DNA of 64,000 bases from Rhodoferax sp. Its GTDB lineage: Bacteria > Pseudomonadota > Gammaproteobacteria > Burkholderiales > Burkholderiaceae_C. The notes beneath the pieces are model-generated. The model was not told the origin of the DNA. It saw only the letters and a program-made list of their open reading frames with translations, and did no database searches. Location of the stretch: assembly GCF_028714215.1 (NCBI RefSeq), contig NZ_JAQTMS010000013.1, positions 30,356 through 94,355 on the forward strand, in the 5' to 3' direction. Both the position numbers and the translations under genes were made by a program. Positions 16,051-25,194 of the stretch are shown one piece after another (position 1 is the stretch's first letter; the number at the start of each line of letters is the position of its first letter).

Positions 16051-16121
16051 CATCCCCCAATTGGGGGATGGACTCCGGTGGCGCTGGCCGAGCACAATGC
16101 ACGGGTACGAGGGCAGGGCGC
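16051..16121 (+). promoter_or_regulatory. 71-bp promoter repeat, copy B, with perfect 20-bp palindrome
   Basis: Second copy of the repeat at 14122-14192, with only four substitutions. The palindrome (16051-16070) and CACAAT (16093-16098) keep exactly the same spacing. It lies 30 bp before the second C13 lipoprotein gene, so both blocks are probably controlled by the same regulator. Confidence 0.6.
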
Positions 16122-16151
16122 TTGTTCGACAAAAACACTGGAGATAGACCG

Positions 16152-16994
16152 ATGAACCTTCAAAAACTCAAACGCATCGTTCTGCTGGGCGGTCTTGCGC
16201 TGCTGCTGTCGGCCTGCGCGCTGAGCCCGAAGAGCGCGGAATCGCGAATTACCAGTGACGAGTTGTTGGCGCAGCAATTGGCAACCGTGGAAAAAGCCTT
16301 CGAAACAGCGCCCCGCAGTGAACACCTGGTCTTGTACCTGGGCTCGGCGCAGCATTCTCAATCGCTGGCTTTTCAAGGCGACGTCCTGCTGGTTCAAAAA
16401 CGCCTCACCGCCGTCAACCCGAAGCTGCAGAGCATCATTTTGAGTAACCAGCTGCAGACCGCAAAACTGGTCTATCCGTTCGCCACGCTGCATACTCTGA
16501 CGCCAACGTTTGCGCGTATCGCGGCGTGGTCAAAAAAATACCCGTTGACGCTGGTGCTGCTGGTGGCGACCCATGGCGCTGTCGATGTTTTGTCCAGCAA
16601 TGTGGCCAATGACTATTACGCGCCGGTTCAATCCAATCATTTGCGGGCGTGGCTGGAGGCACTGGGCGACACACCGACCGTGGTCATCCTGTCGGCCTGC
16701 TATTCGGGTTCTTTTGTGCCGGCGCTGGCGGCGGCTAACCGCATTGTGCTGACAGCGGCGGCGGCCGATCGCAATTCGTTCGGCTGTAGCTACCGCGACG
16801 ACAACACCCACTTCATCGGCGAATTGTTCGGTGGCAGTTTCAATCCCGACAACACCTGGCAACAAAATTTTGAGGCGGCACGCCGCGGTGTCGAGCGAAA
16901 AGAACAGGCACTGCGGTTCACCGCTTCCAATCCGACAAGCAGTGTTCCAGGCGCCTTGGCCGACCGGACGATTGCCGATTTTCTGAAGCCTTGA
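16152..16994 (+). CDS. Legumain-like (peptidase C13) lipoprotein, copy 2
   Basis: 280 residues from the ATG at 16152, preceded by GGAGATAG. A lipobox (LALLLSAC) ends the signal peptide. Catalytic motifs are VATHGAVD (His) and VILSACYSGSFVPAL (Cys), followed by the C13-type ADRNSFGC segment. It is clearly a paralog of the 14892-15776 product but diverged in the N-terminal third and C-terminal tail, so the duplication is old or one copy was acquired. It has its own palindrome-containing promoter copy directly upstream. Confidence 0.8.
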   Translation: MNLQKLKRIVLLGGLALLLSACALSPKSAESRITSDELLAQQLATVEKAFETAPRSEHLVLYLGSAQHSQSLAFQGDVLLVQKRLTAVNPKLQSIILSNQLQTAKLVYPFATLHTLTPTFARIAAWSKKYPLTLVLLVATHGAVDVLSSNVANDYYAPVQSNHLRAWLEALGDTPTVVILSACYSGSFVPALAAANRIVLTAAAADRNSFGCSYRDDNTHFIGELFGGSFNPDNTWQQNFEAARRGVERKEQALRFTASNPTSSVPGALADRTIADFLKP

Positions 16995-17070
16995 GAGCGG
17001 CCTGCAAGGGACTTGTTGCAAGCCGCGGCAGGGCTGGCGCAGCGGGTGCCGGAGGAGGGACAATAGCACC

Positions 17071-18558
17071 ATGCCTTATCTGCCTGCCTTCATTGCCCCC
17101 GCCCGCTTCACCGACCCGGCCCATGCGCTGGCGCGGGCGCGTGAAATTTATGACGGCAGCATCGCTCACCTGCGCTCGGCCATGCAGCGCTTCGTGGCCG
17201 GCGAGCGCCTGCCCGGCCATGTGCGCGCCTGCTACCCGTTTGTGCGGGTCCAGACCAGCACCGTGGCGCGTCTGGACTCGGCCCAGGGCGCGCACCTGAG
17301 CTACGGCTTTGTGGCCGGCCCCGGCCGCTTCGAAACCACCCTCACGCGACCCGATCTGTACGCCGACTATTACCTGGAGCAGTTCACCCTGCTGCTGGAA
17401 AACCACCAGGTTGAACTGGAGGTGGGCACCAGCGCGCAGCCGATCCCGGTGCATTTTTCGTTTGCCGAGAACGACCATATCGAGGGCCATCTGAGCCCTG
17501 AGCGGCGCCAGTTGATGCGCGACGTTTTCGATCTGCCGGACCTGGCCGCCATGGACGACGGCATTGCCAACGGCACCCATGTGCCGCGCCCGGGAGAGCC
17601 GCAGCCGCTGTCCTTGTTTACCGCGCCGCGCGTCGACTACTCCCTGCACCGCCTGCGCCACTACACCGGCACCGCGCCCGAGCACTTCCAGAACTTCGTG
17701 CTGTTCACCAATTACCAGTTTTACATCGATGAATTCGTGCGTCTGGGGCGCGCGGCGATGGCCGACCCCGGCAGCGAGTACAGCGCATTTGTCGAGCCCG
17801 GCAATGTGGTGACGACAAAATCGGGGTCAGATTCCAATTTCTCCAGCGCCGCAGCACCACCCCGTCTGCCGCAAATGCCTGCCTACCACCTGATGCGCAC
17901 CGATCGCAGCGGCATCAGCATGGTCAATATCGGCGTCGGCCCGGCCAACGCCAAGACCATCACCGACCACATTGCCGTGCTGCGCCCGCATGCCTGGATC
18001 ATGCTGGGCCACTGCGCCGGCTTGCGCAACTCGCAGCAGCTGGGCGACTACGTGCTGGCGCATGGCTATGTGCGCGAGGACCATGTGCTGGACGAGGAAC
18101 TGCCGCTGTGGGTGCCGGTGCCGGCCCTGGCCGAGATCCAGATGGCGCTGGAAGCGGCCGTCTCGGACGTCACGCAGCTCAAGGGCGCCGAGCTGAAACG
18201 CGTCATGCGCACCGGTACCGTCGCCTCCACCGACAACCGCAACTGGGAGCTGTTGCCCGACAACGGTCCGCAGCGCCGCTTCAGCCAGAGCCGCGCGGTG
18301 GCGCTGGACATGGAAAGCGCCACCATCGCCGCCAACGGTTTTCGCTTCCGCGTGCCTTACGGCACGCTGCTGTGCGTCAGCGACAAGCCGCTGCACGGCG
18401 AGATCAAGCTGCCCGGCATGGCCAACCATTTCTACCGCGAACGGGTCGACCAGCACCTGCGCATCGGCATGCGTGCCATCGAGCTGTTGCGCCGGCAAGG
18501 GGTGGACCAGCTGCATAGCCGCAAGCTGCGCAGCTTTGCCGAAGTGGCGTTTCAGTAA
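17071..18558 (+). CDS. amn: AMP nucleosidase
   Basis: Hydrolyses AMP to adenine and ribose 5-phosphate in the cytoplasm. The 495-residue protein is full length: an N-terminal Amn-specific domain and a C-terminal phosphorylase-like domain with MVNIGVGPANAKTITDHIAVLRPHAW, MLGHCAGLRNSQQLGDYVLAHGYVREDHVLD split over residues ~290-340, and ALDMESATIAANGFR near 410. A GGAGGAGG stretch lies 16-20 bp before the ATG. Around residue 252 an in-frame stretch KSGSDSNF is encoded by DNA resembling a dispersed repeat; see findings. A membrane GGDEF gene follows after 6 bp. Confidence 0.95.
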   Translation: MPYLPAFIAPARFTDPAHALARAREIYDGSIAHLRSAMQRFVAGERLPGHVRACYPFVRVQTSTVARLDSAQGAHLSYGFVAGPGRFETTLTRPDLYADYYLEQFTLLLENHQVELEVGTSAQPIPVHFSFAENDHIEGHLSPERRQLMRDVFDLPDLAAMDDGIANGTHVPRPGEPQPLSLFTAPRVDYSLHRLRHYTGTAPEHFQNFVLFTNYQFYIDEFVRLGRAAMADPGSEYSAFVEPGNVVTTKSGSDSNFSSAAAPPRLPQMPAYHLMRTDRSGISMVNIGVGPANAKTITDHIAVLRPHAWIMLGHCAGLRNSQQLGDYVLAHGYVREDHVLDEELPLWVPVPALAEIQMALEAAVSDVTQLKGAELKRVMRTGTVASTDNRNWELLPDNGPQRRFSQSRAVALDMESATIAANGFRFRVPYGTLLCVSDKPLHGEIKLPGMANHFYRERVDQHLRIGMRAIELLRRQGVDQLHSRKLRSFAEVAFQ

Positions 18559-18564
18559 GCTGCC

Positions 18565-19716
18565 ATGACCCTGGATATTCGCACCTTGTTGGTCGTCAAT
18601 GCGGCCAACCTGCTGCTGATGGCGTCCATCCTGCCGTTCATCATGGGGCGCCAGCTCAGCCAGGCGGCGGCCCATGCCCGGGCTTCGCTGGTGATGCAGG
18701 CGCTGGGCTGGCTGGCCCTCATCCTGGCTGGCTTCTGGATTCACCAGTGGCAGGACCATTTGCTGTCTAGCGTGTCCATGGCCTACCTCAGTGCCAGCCA
18801 GTGGCTGCTGTTCCAGGCGCTGCAAGGCTGGCTGGGACCACGCCGCGGACGGACGCTGCTGCTGTGGGTGGTGTGGCTGACACCGCTTGGCTATGCGCTG
18901 ACCTTCCAGAGCTACCCGGTCCGCGTCGGCTGGTCCAACCTGATGCTGGCGCTGCAACTGCTGATCATCTGCCAGGCCACGTTGCGGCCCGCCTTGCGGC
19001 TCGACGGGGCCTGGCGCTGGGTGGTCTTCGGCTGCGCCCTGACGATGGCGGCCTTCACGGCGGCGCGGGGTCTGATGGGGGCTTTTTTTACCGAGTTGTA
19101 CCCCACATTTCAAGCCCCGAGCCCGGTCAATCTGATGGCCATGCTGGCAGCCAACGTGACGCTGGTGCTGGGCAACCTGGCGCTGCTGGTGGCCTGGCAC
19201 GAAGAAGCCGAAGCGCAACTGCGCGAGCAGGCCCAGACCGACGGCCTGACCGGCTTGCTCAATCGCCACGGCTGGGACGAGCGTGCGCCGGCACTGTATG
19301 ACCAGGCCAGACGGCACGCCAATCCGCTGGCCCTCATCTTGCTCGATCTGGACCATTTCAAGCGCATCAACGATACGCTGGGTCATGAGGCGGGCGATCA
19401 GGTGCTCAAGATGCTGGGCGGTATATTGCAGAAGAACCGGCGCAGCAGCGATCTGGCAGTGCGTCTTGGCGGCGAGGAATTTGCGCTGCTGCTGCCCCAG
19501 ACCGACCGGGCCGCCGCGCTTCTGTTCGAACAGCGCTTGCGCCAGGCACTGCGGGACGCTTGCAGTGCGCAGCCGCAACTGGCCGTCAACTACAGTGCCG
19601 GACTGAGCCTGCTGGGGCCGGCGGACGACACCCTGGCCAGCTTCATGGCGCGCGCCGACGCGGCCCTGTACCGGGCCAAACACCAGGGACGTGGTTGCCT
19701 GGTGAGGGCGGACTGA
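18565..19716 (+). CDS. Membrane-bound diguanylate cyclase (GGDEF)
   Basis: 383 residues. About six N-terminal membrane segments (1-200) form a probable sensor, followed by a GGDEF domain that makes cyclic-di-GMP from GTP. The active-site loop is GGEEF, and the inhibitory site R-S-S-D lies exactly five residues before it (RSSDLAVRLGGEEF), so product inhibition is expected. DLDHFKRINDTLGHEAGD and YRAKHQGR are also present. The gene starts 6 bp after amn and may share its transcript. The signal sensed is unknown. Confidence 0.92.
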   Translation: MTLDIRTLLVVNAANLLLMASILPFIMGRQLSQAAAHARASLVMQALGWLALILAGFWIHQWQDHLLSSVSMAYLSASQWLLFQALQGWLGPRRGRTLLLWVVWLTPLGYALTFQSYPVRVGWSNLMLALQLLIICQATLRPALRLDGAWRWVVFGCALTMAAFTAARGLMGAFFTELYPTFQAPSPVNLMAMLAANVTLVLGNLALLVAWHEEAEAQLREQAQTDGLTGLLNRHGWDERAPALYDQARRHANPLALILLDLDHFKRINDTLGHEAGDQVLKMLGGILQKNRRSSDLAVRLGGEEFALLLPQTDRAAALLFEQRLRQALRDACSAQPQLAVNYSAGLSLLGPADDTLASFMARADAALYRAKHQGRGCLVRAD

Positions 19717-19747
19717 GCGGCCGCGTCAGGCACTGGCGCCGCAAGCC

Positions 19748-20641
19748 TCAGGCCAGCTCGTGAGCGGCCATCAATTCCAATGCGCGCAGCAGCGCCGAGT
19801 GGTCCAGGTCGGCCATGCCGTTGGCCGCGCAGGCTTGCATCAACTGGGCCGCGTTGGCGGTTTGCGGCAGCGCCACGCCAAGCTCGCGTGCGCCCTGCAA
19901 GGCCAGATTCAAGTCCTTCTGGTGCAAGCGGATGCGAAAGCCCGGTGCGAACGTGCGCTTGATCATGCGCTCGCCATGCACTTCGAGGATGCGGCTCGAC
20001 GCGAACCCGCCCATCAGCGCCTGGCGCACCTTGGCCGGATCGGCGCCGGCCTTGCTGGCAAACAACAGCGCCTCGGCCACGGCGGCAATGGTCAGTGCCA
20101 CAATGATCTGGTTCGCCACCTTGGTGGTCTGGCCGTCACCGTTGCCACCGACCAGGGTGATGTTCTGGCCCATCTTCTCGAGCAGGGGGCGCACGGTCTC
20201 GAAGGCTGCTTCAGAGCCGCCGCACATGATGGTCAGCGAAGCCGCCCGGGCGCCCACTTCGCCGCCCGAAACCGGGGCATCGAGGTAGTCGGCGCCCAGC
20301 GCATTGATTCTCTGCGCGAAAGTCTTGGTCGCGATCGGCGAGATCGAACTCATGTCGACGACGATCTTGCGGCGCTCCCCGGCGCCCGCCTGCAAGCCGG
20401 ACGCGACACCCATGTCACCGAACAGCACGGCCTCGACATCGGGCGTGTCCGGGACCATGATGAAGACGACGTCGGCGCCACGGGTCACCTCTGCCGCGTT
20501 GGCGCACGCCAGGGCGGTCGACGCGACTATGCTGTCCGGCAATGGGCCCAGCGTGTTGACAAGCAGTTGGTGGCCGGCGTTGACCAGGTGCAGCGCCATC
20601 GGTGTACCCATGATGCCCAGGCCGATAAATCCGATCTTCAT
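19748..20641 (-). CDS. garR: Tartronate semialdehyde (2-hydroxy-3-oxopropionate) reductase
   Basis: Reduces tartronate semialdehyde to D-glycerate with NAD(P)H, the last step of the glucarate route here. 297 residues, usual length: Rossmann start MKIGFIGLGIMGTPMALHLVNAGH, substrate loop DAPVSGGEVGA, catalytic lysine in GDGQTTKVANQII, and C-terminal FRIRLHQKDLNLAL. It is the last of five minus-strand genes (LacI, receptor, gudD, garL, garR), next to garL, whose product feeds it. It belongs to the beta-hydroxyacid dehydrogenase family, so closely related substrates are possible, but the context supports GarR. Confidence 0.92.
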   Translation of the reverse strand: MKIGFIGLGIMGTPMALHLVNAGHQLLVNTLGPLPDSIVASTALACANAAEVTRGADVVFIMVPDTPDVEAVLFGDMGVASGLQAGAGERRKIVVDMSSISPIATKTFAQRINALGADYLDAPVSGGEVGARAASLTIMCGGSEAAFETVRPLLEKMGQNITLVGGNGDGQTTKVANQIIVALTIAAVAEALLFASKAGADPAKVRQALMGGFASSRILEVHGERMIKRTFAPGFRIRLHQKDLNLALQGARELGVALPQTANAAQLMQACAANGMADLDHSALLRALELMAAHELA

Positions 20642-20697
20642 AGTCTTCTTTCCTTGAGTGAGTTGCGTCGCTGGTTGTGAAGGTGGGGTGCGGGGGA

Positions 20698-21486
20698 TCA
20701 GCGCGATCCGGTGGACTTGCTGGCCTGGCCGGCGCGCATTTTGGCGACGACCTGCTGTGCGCCGGCGGCCATCAGCCGCGCGTCGGAGCTGACCGTGACG
20801 AACTGAAAGCCCTTGGCGATGCGCTTGAGCGCGGCCTCCGGGCTGCCGTTGTGGATGCCCGCCACCACGCCGTGGACCTTGGCACGCGCCAGGATGTGGT
20901 CCACCGCCTCCGCCGCCTTGGGGTCCAGATCGTCGAAGGTCGGGGTGCAGCCCAGCGCCAGCGACAGGTCCGAGGGGCCGATGTAGATGGCATCCAGTCC
21001 TTCCACCGAGAGGATGTGGTCCAGGTTATCGAGCGCTTTGGCGGTCTCTATCATGGCAAAGGTGACGATGGTGTCGTTGGCGTGCTGCGGGTAGTCGGCG
21101 CCGCCATAGAGCAGGGCTCGCACCGGGCCGAAGCTGCGCATGCCGCGCGGTGCATAGTGGGTGCAGGCCACCAGTTTTTGTGCCTCTTCCCGCGTGTTGA
21201 CCATCGGACAGATGACACCGTAAGCACCGGCATCGAGCGTCTTCATCAGGATGCCCGGTTCGAGCCAGGGCACGCGCACCACCGGCACCGTGTCGGTGGT
21301 CGAGATGGCTTGCAGCATGCCGACCATCGCCTGGTAATCGACGACCCCGTGTTGCAGGTCGATGGTCAGAGAATCCCAGCCTTGGTGCGCCATGGTCTCG
21401 GCCGAGAAACTGTTCGGGATGGCGAGCCAGCCATTGACAACGGCGCCACCGGATTGCCACAGGGTGCGTAAGCGGTTTGCTCGCAT
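20698..21486 (-). CDS. garL: 2-dehydro-3-deoxyglucarate aldolase (HpcH/HpaI family)
   Basis: Splits 5-dehydro-4-deoxyglucarate/2-dehydro-3-deoxyglucarate into pyruvate and tartronate semialdehyde. 262 residues from the ATG at 21486, which has an AAGGAA ribosome site. Family motifs are DLQHGVVDYQAM (catalytic His), MIETAKALDNLD (metal Glu) and YIGPSDLSLALG (metal Asp). Position between gudD and garR fits the pathway order dehydratase, aldolase, reductase. Other members of this family act on 4-hydroxy-2-oxo acids, so GarL is called mainly on context. Confidence 0.9.
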   Translation of the reverse strand: MRANRLRTLWQSGGAVVNGWLAIPNSFSAETMAHQGWDSLTIDLQHGVVDYQAMVGMLQAISTTDTVPVVRVPWLEPGILMKTLDAGAYGVICPMVNTREEAQKLVACTHYAPRGMRSFGPVRALLYGGADYPQHANDTIVTFAMIETAKALDNLDHILSVEGLDAIYIGPSDLSLALGCTPTFDDLDPKAAEAVDHILARAKVHGVVAGIHNGSPEAALKRIAKGFQFVTVSSDARLMAAGAQQVVAKMRAGQASKSTGSR

Positions 21487-21562
21487 GGGGTGTTCCTTGA
21501 TTGGTTGGGGACAGAGCTTGTTCACTTGGTGTAACTGCGGTCTGTCCCACAAGGTTTCAAAA

Positions 21563-22912
21563 TTACCGATCCAGCGCCGGGCGTTTCGGGTTGAACGTCC
21601 AGCCCGGTATCAGGTACTGCATGGCCATGGCGTCATCGCGCGCGCCCAGACCCAGCTGCCGGTAGAGCTGGTGGGCTTTCTCGACTTCCACCATGTCGAG
21701 TTCGATACCCAGGCCCGGCTTGGTGGGCACCTGCACCAGGCCGCCGACAATCTGCAAGGGCTCCCTGGTCAGGCGCTGGCCGTCCTGCCAGATCCAGTGC
21801 GTGTCGATCGCCGTGACGCGGCCCGGCGCAGCGGCAGCCACCTGGGTAAACATCGCCAGCGACACGTCGAAGTGATTGTTCGAATGCGAGCCCCAGGTCA
21901 GCCCCCAGTCGCGGCAGGTCTGCGCCACGCGCACCGAGCCGGCCATGGTCCAGAAATGCGGGTCGGCCAGGGGGATATCGACCGACTGCAAGGACAGTGC
22001 ATGGCTCAACTGGCGCCAGTCGGTGGCGACCATGTTGGTGGCGGTCGGCAAACCGGTGGCGCGGCGGAATTCGGCCATCACCTCACGACCGGAAAAGCCC
22101 TCTTCGGCGCCGCACGGATCTTCGGCATAAGCCAGCACGCCACGCAGGTCGCGCATCAGTGAAACAGCCTCCCTCAGTAGCCAGCCGCCGTTCGGATCGA
22201 GCGTGATACGGGCCTGCGGAAAACGTTCATGCAAGGCCTTGACCGTTTCGATTTCTTCCGCGCCGCGCAATACCCCGCCTTTGAGCTTGAAGTCGTTGAA
22301 GCCGTAACGCGCGTGCGCCGCTTCGGCCAGCCGCAGCACCGCCTCGGGCATCATGGCCGGCTGGTTGCGCAAGCGCAACCATTCATCGTCGGCGCCGGCT
22401 TCGCTGCGATAGGGTAGGTCGGTTTTGGCTTGATCGCCAACGAAGAACAGGTAACCCAGCAGCTCCACCGCGCTGCGCTGCTGGCCTTCGCCCAGCAGGG
22501 CCGCCAGCGGCACATTCAAATGCTGGCCCAGCAGGTCCAGCATGGCCGACTCCACCGCCGTAACGGCATGAATCGTGGTTCGTAAATCGAATGTCTGCAT
22601 ACCACGGCCGCCGGCATCCCGATCCCCGAAGCGTGTGCGCAAGGTGTTCAGAACCGCCTGAACATGGCCGATCGACTGCCCCAGCACCAGTTCCGCGGCT
22701 TCGGCCAGGGTCTCTCTGATGGATTCGCCGCCCGGTACTTCGCCCACCCCGGTTCGACCGGCACTGTCGGTCAAGACCAGCAGGTTGCGGGTAAAGAAGG
22801 GACTGTGCGCGCCGGACAGATTGAGCAGCATGCTGTCCCGCCCCGCTACCGGTATGGCACGCAGCGCGGTTACGACTGGCGCCCCGGCTTGGTGCAAGGC
22901 TGGCTGGCTCAT
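21563..22912 (-). CDS. gudD: D-glucarate dehydratase
   Basis: Enolase-superfamily enzyme that dehydrates D-glucarate to 5-dehydro-4-deoxyglucarate. About 449 residues from the ATG at 22912; a TTG three codons upstream would overlap the receptor gene's stop codon. Visible features are [15 protein letters not shown], the catalytic lysine block DFKLKGG, metal ligands in LDPNGGW and [17 protein letters not shown], and the catalytic histidine in [13 protein letters not shown]. Full length. It starts 6 bp after the upstream receptor gene. Confidence 0.95.
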   Translation of the reverse strand: MSQPALHQAGAPVVTALRAIPVAGRDSMLLNLSGAHSPFFTRNLLVLTDSAGRTGVGEVPGGESIRETLAEAAELVLGQSIGHVQAVLNTLRTRFGDRDAGGRGMQTFDLRTTIHAVTAVESAMLDLLGQHLNVPLAALLGEGQQRSAVELLGYLFFVGDQAKTDLPYRSEAGADDEWLRLRNQPAMMPEAVLRLAEAAHARYGFNDFKLKGGVLRGAEEIETVKALHERFPQARITLDPNGGWLLREAVSLMRDLRGVLAYAEDPCGAEEGFSGREVMAEFRRATGLPTATNMVATDWRQLSHALSLQSVDIPLADPHFWTMAGSVRVAQTCRDWGLTWGSHSNNHFDVSLAMFTQVAAAAPGRVTAIDTHWIWQDGQRLTREPLQIVGGLVQVPTKPGLGIELDMVEVEKAHQLYRQLGLGARDDAMAMQYLIPGWTFNPKRPALDR

Positions 22913-22917
22913 CGTGC

Positions 22918-23871
22918 TCAATCCGCCGTGATCTTGCGGGTTTCGATCAGCTTTTTCCAGCGTGCGAATTCTGCCGCCTGGTAAGCGCTGAACTGCTCCG
23001 GCGTGTTGGCCACGATTTCAAAGCCCAGGTCCAGCAGCCGGGCCTTGATCTGGGGATCGTTCAGCCCGGCCACGATGGCGCCGTGCAGTTTGGCCTTGAT
23101 GTCGGCGGGCAGGCCGCGCGGTGCGGCAATCGCCTGCCACGAGTAGACGTTGGTTTCCTTGACGCCAGCCTCTTCCATGGTCGGCACCTTGGATAACAGC
23201 GGCGAGCGCCTGGCGCTGGTGATGGCCAGCGCCTTCAGCTTGCCAGCCAGGATTTGCGGCATGGCGGTGTTGATGTTCATGAAAGACGAATCGACCTGAC
23301 CGCCCAGCAAATCGGTCATCACCGGTCCGCCGCCCTTGTAGGGCACGTGGAGGCCGCTGGTGCCGGTCTGTAGCCAGAACAGTTCAGCCGTCAAATGGTC
23401 GCTGCTGCCATTGCCGGAAGAGGCAAACGACATCCGGCCTGGATTGGCCTTCTCGAAGGCGATGACATCGGCCAGCGAGTTGTGCGGCGATCTGGCGGGT
23501 ACCACCAGGACATTGGGGGCTTGCACCGCGACCGTGATGTAGTCGAAGTCCTTCAGCGCGTCGTACGGTACTTTGGCCAGCAGATGCGGCGCGATGACGA
23601 ACGGCCCCAAGGACGATACCAGCAGGGTATGGCCATCGGGTGCCGCTTTCGAGACGATCCCCGCGCCAATGGTGCCCGTTGCCCCTGCCTTGTTGTCAAC
23701 CACGAAGGTGCCGCCCAGTTTTTCCTGCAGCTTGGGTGCCAGTGTTCGGGCAATCAGGTCGGTAGAGCCGCCCGGCGGGAACGGCACAAGCAGTGTGACG
23801 ACCTTGTCGGGCCAGGCCATGGCCGAGGTCATGGCCAATGAAACAGCCAAGGCGGAAAGCAACTTCTTCAT
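22918..23871 (-). CDS. Bug/TctC-type periplasmic solute receptor
   Basis: 317 residues with a signal peptide ([19 protein letters not shown]). Motifs [32 protein letters not shown] and VPYKGGGP mark the tripartite tricarboxylate transporter receptor family that is greatly expanded in Burkholderiales. Lying in the same transcript as gudD, it probably binds glucarate, galactarate or a related aldarate. No TctA/TctB membrane genes are next to it, so it must use a transporter encoded elsewhere or act as a sensor. Two LacI-type operators precede the gene (23944-23986). Confidence 0.9.
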   Translation of the reverse strand: MKKLLSALAVSLAMTSAMAWPDKVVTLLVPFPPGGSTDLIARTLAPKLQEKLGGTFVVDNKAGATGTIGAGIVSKAAPDGHTLLVSSLGPFVIAPHLLAKVPYDALKDFDYITVAVQAPNVLVVPARSPHNSLADVIAFEKANPGRMSFASSGNGSSDHLTAELFWLQTGTSGLHVPYKGGGPVMTDLLGGQVDSSFMNINTAMPQILAGKLKALAITSARRSPLLSKVPTMEEAGVKETNVYSWQAIAAPRGLPADIKAKLHGAIVAGLNDPQIKARLLDLGFEIVANTPEQFSAYQAAEFARWKKLIETRKITAD

Positions 23872-23943
23872 TTCAAGACTCCTTGAGGTGGGTGATCAGC
23901 CGTCGCGAGGCCGCCTTGCAAAATGCCCTGAACTAAGCAAATT

Positions 23944-23957
23944 TGGTAGCGGTACCA
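23944..23957. promoter_or_regulatory. LacI-family operator 1
   Basis: TGGTAGCGGTACCA, an imperfect palindrome whose reverse complement is identical to the site at 25122. It lies 73 bp before the receptor gene start on the minus strand, in the promoter region of the aldarate operon. Confidence 0.8.
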
Positions 23958-23972
23958 TTTTGATGCCATGAA

Positions 23973-23986
23973 TGGTAGCGGTACCA
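23973..23986. promoter_or_regulatory. LacI-family operator 2
   Basis: A second identical TGGTAGCGGTACCA, 29 bp centre to centre from operator 1, close to three helical turns. Paired sites suggest cooperative binding by the regulator encoded at 24080-25108. Confidence 0.8.
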
Positions 23987-24079
23987 CTGATGAACGTCAA
24001 TGAAGTTGAATCAGGGATTTCCCTAGCAGCCTGCCGGGCTTGGCGCGTGGGTGCGACGGGGGTGCGCTCGGACGCGGCG

Positions 24080-25108
24080 CTAGGTCGTATCGCGTTCGAC
24101 GATGGAAAATCCGACGTCGACGATATGCGGGCTGACCGGGCGGCCCTCGGCCCGCTCGATCAGGAAGTGCGCCGCCTGCTGCCCGATGGCGGCCCCATTG
24201 ATGCGAACGGTGCTCAGCGCCGGAACCATGTCGGCCAGAAACGGGACATCGCCAAAACCGACCAGCGCGATCTGTTTCGGAATCGAAATACGCCGCGCTC
24301 TGGCCTCGGTCATGACGCCCAGGGCCAGCAGGTCGGAACTGCAAAAAATGGCGTCCGTATCCGGTGCCTGTGCCAGCAAGCGCACCATCGCCTCGCGCCC
24401 GCTCTTGAGCGAGCGCGAATCGCCCACATTGACCACCAGCACGTCGCGCTGGCCACCGCGCGCCACGGTTTCGGCAAACGCCGTGGCGCGGCGCCCGGCT
24501 CGCTCGTCCTCGGCCCTGATCACGGCCAGGCGCCGCCGACCCTTGCCGAGCAGGAATTTGGCTACTTCGTGACCGATGTCCAGGTGCGAGAAGCCAATCA
24601 GCATATCGATCGGCGTGCGCGTCAGATCCCAGGTTTCCACCACCGGTATGCCGGACGCCAGCAGCCGGGTCCGGCCTTTGCCGGAGTGCATGACGCCGGT
24701 CAGAAAGATGCCGTCCGGGCGGCGCCCGATGACGGCGTCGAGCAACTTCTCTTCACGCGCCGCGGAGTAGCCGGACTGACCCAGCATCAGCTGGTAGCCG
24801 GCGTCGAACAGGGTGCTGTTGAGCGCCTCTATGGTTTCCATGAAGACCGACATCACTGTGCTGGGCACGATCGCCGCAATCAGGCGGCTGCGCGAGGAGG
24901 CCAGACCGCCGGCCATCCGGTTCGGAACATAGCCGGTGCGCTGCACCGCATCGAGCACTTTTTTCAGGACCTCCGGCGAAACCTGCCCGGGTGTGTTGAC
25001 GGCGCGCGAGGCGGTGATGGGCGCCACCCCGGCCAACTTGGCGACGTCGCGCAGGGTAATCGCCCCACTGCCGCGCCGGGTTCGCTTGCTGTTGACTTTG
25101 CTGTTCAT
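24080..25108 (-). CDS. LacI/GntR-type repressor of aldarate catabolism
   Basis: 342 residues. The N-terminal helix-turn-helix ITLRDVAKLAGVAPITASRAVN and hinge region (RMAGGLASSRSRLIA) are followed by a periplasmic-binding-protein-like effector domain (ADMVPALSTVRINGAAIGQ near the C terminus). The sequence is closest in style to gluconate-type GntR regulators. Three copies of one palindrome flank the gene, one just before its own start (25122-25135) and two after its stop before the receptor operon, which predicts autoregulation and control of both sides. The effector is probably an aldarate or pathway intermediate. Confidence 0.9.
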   Translation of the reverse strand: MNSKVNSKRTRRGSGAITLRDVAKLAGVAPITASRAVNTPGQVSPEVLKKVLDAVQRTGYVPNRMAGGLASSRSRLIAAIVPSTVMSVFMETIEALNSTLFDAGYQLMLGQSGYSAAREEKLLDAVIGRRPDGIFLTGVMHSGKGRTRLLASGIPVVETWDLTRTPIDMLIGFSHLDIGHEVAKFLLGKGRRRLAVIRAEDERAGRRATAFAETVARGGQRDVLVVNVGDSRSLKSGREAMVRLLAQAPDTDAIFCSSDLLALGVMTEARARRISIPKQIALVGFGDVPFLADMVPALSTVRINGAAIGQQAAHFLIERAEGRPVSPHIVDVGFSIVERDTT

Positions 25109-25121
25109 TTGGGTTTTACAA

Positions 25122-25135
25122 TGGTACCGCTACCA
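25122..25135. promoter_or_regulatory. LacI-family operator 3
   Basis: TGGTACCGCTACCA lies between the divergent lacI-type gene and garD, 14 bp upstream of the regulator start and 60 bp upstream of garD. It is the reverse complement of operators 1 and 2 and could repress both divergent promoters. Confidence 0.8.
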
Positions 25136-25194
25136 ATGAGTCTACAATAATTCAAAAAATGCTTTCACGGCGCAACGCATGATAGGAGATATCG

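Noticed and set aside
17827..19683. Minus-strand open frame of 618 codons
   Set aside because: It is antisense to amn and the GGDEF gene, is rich in His, Gln and Arg as expected for a high-GC shadow frame, and shows no domain.
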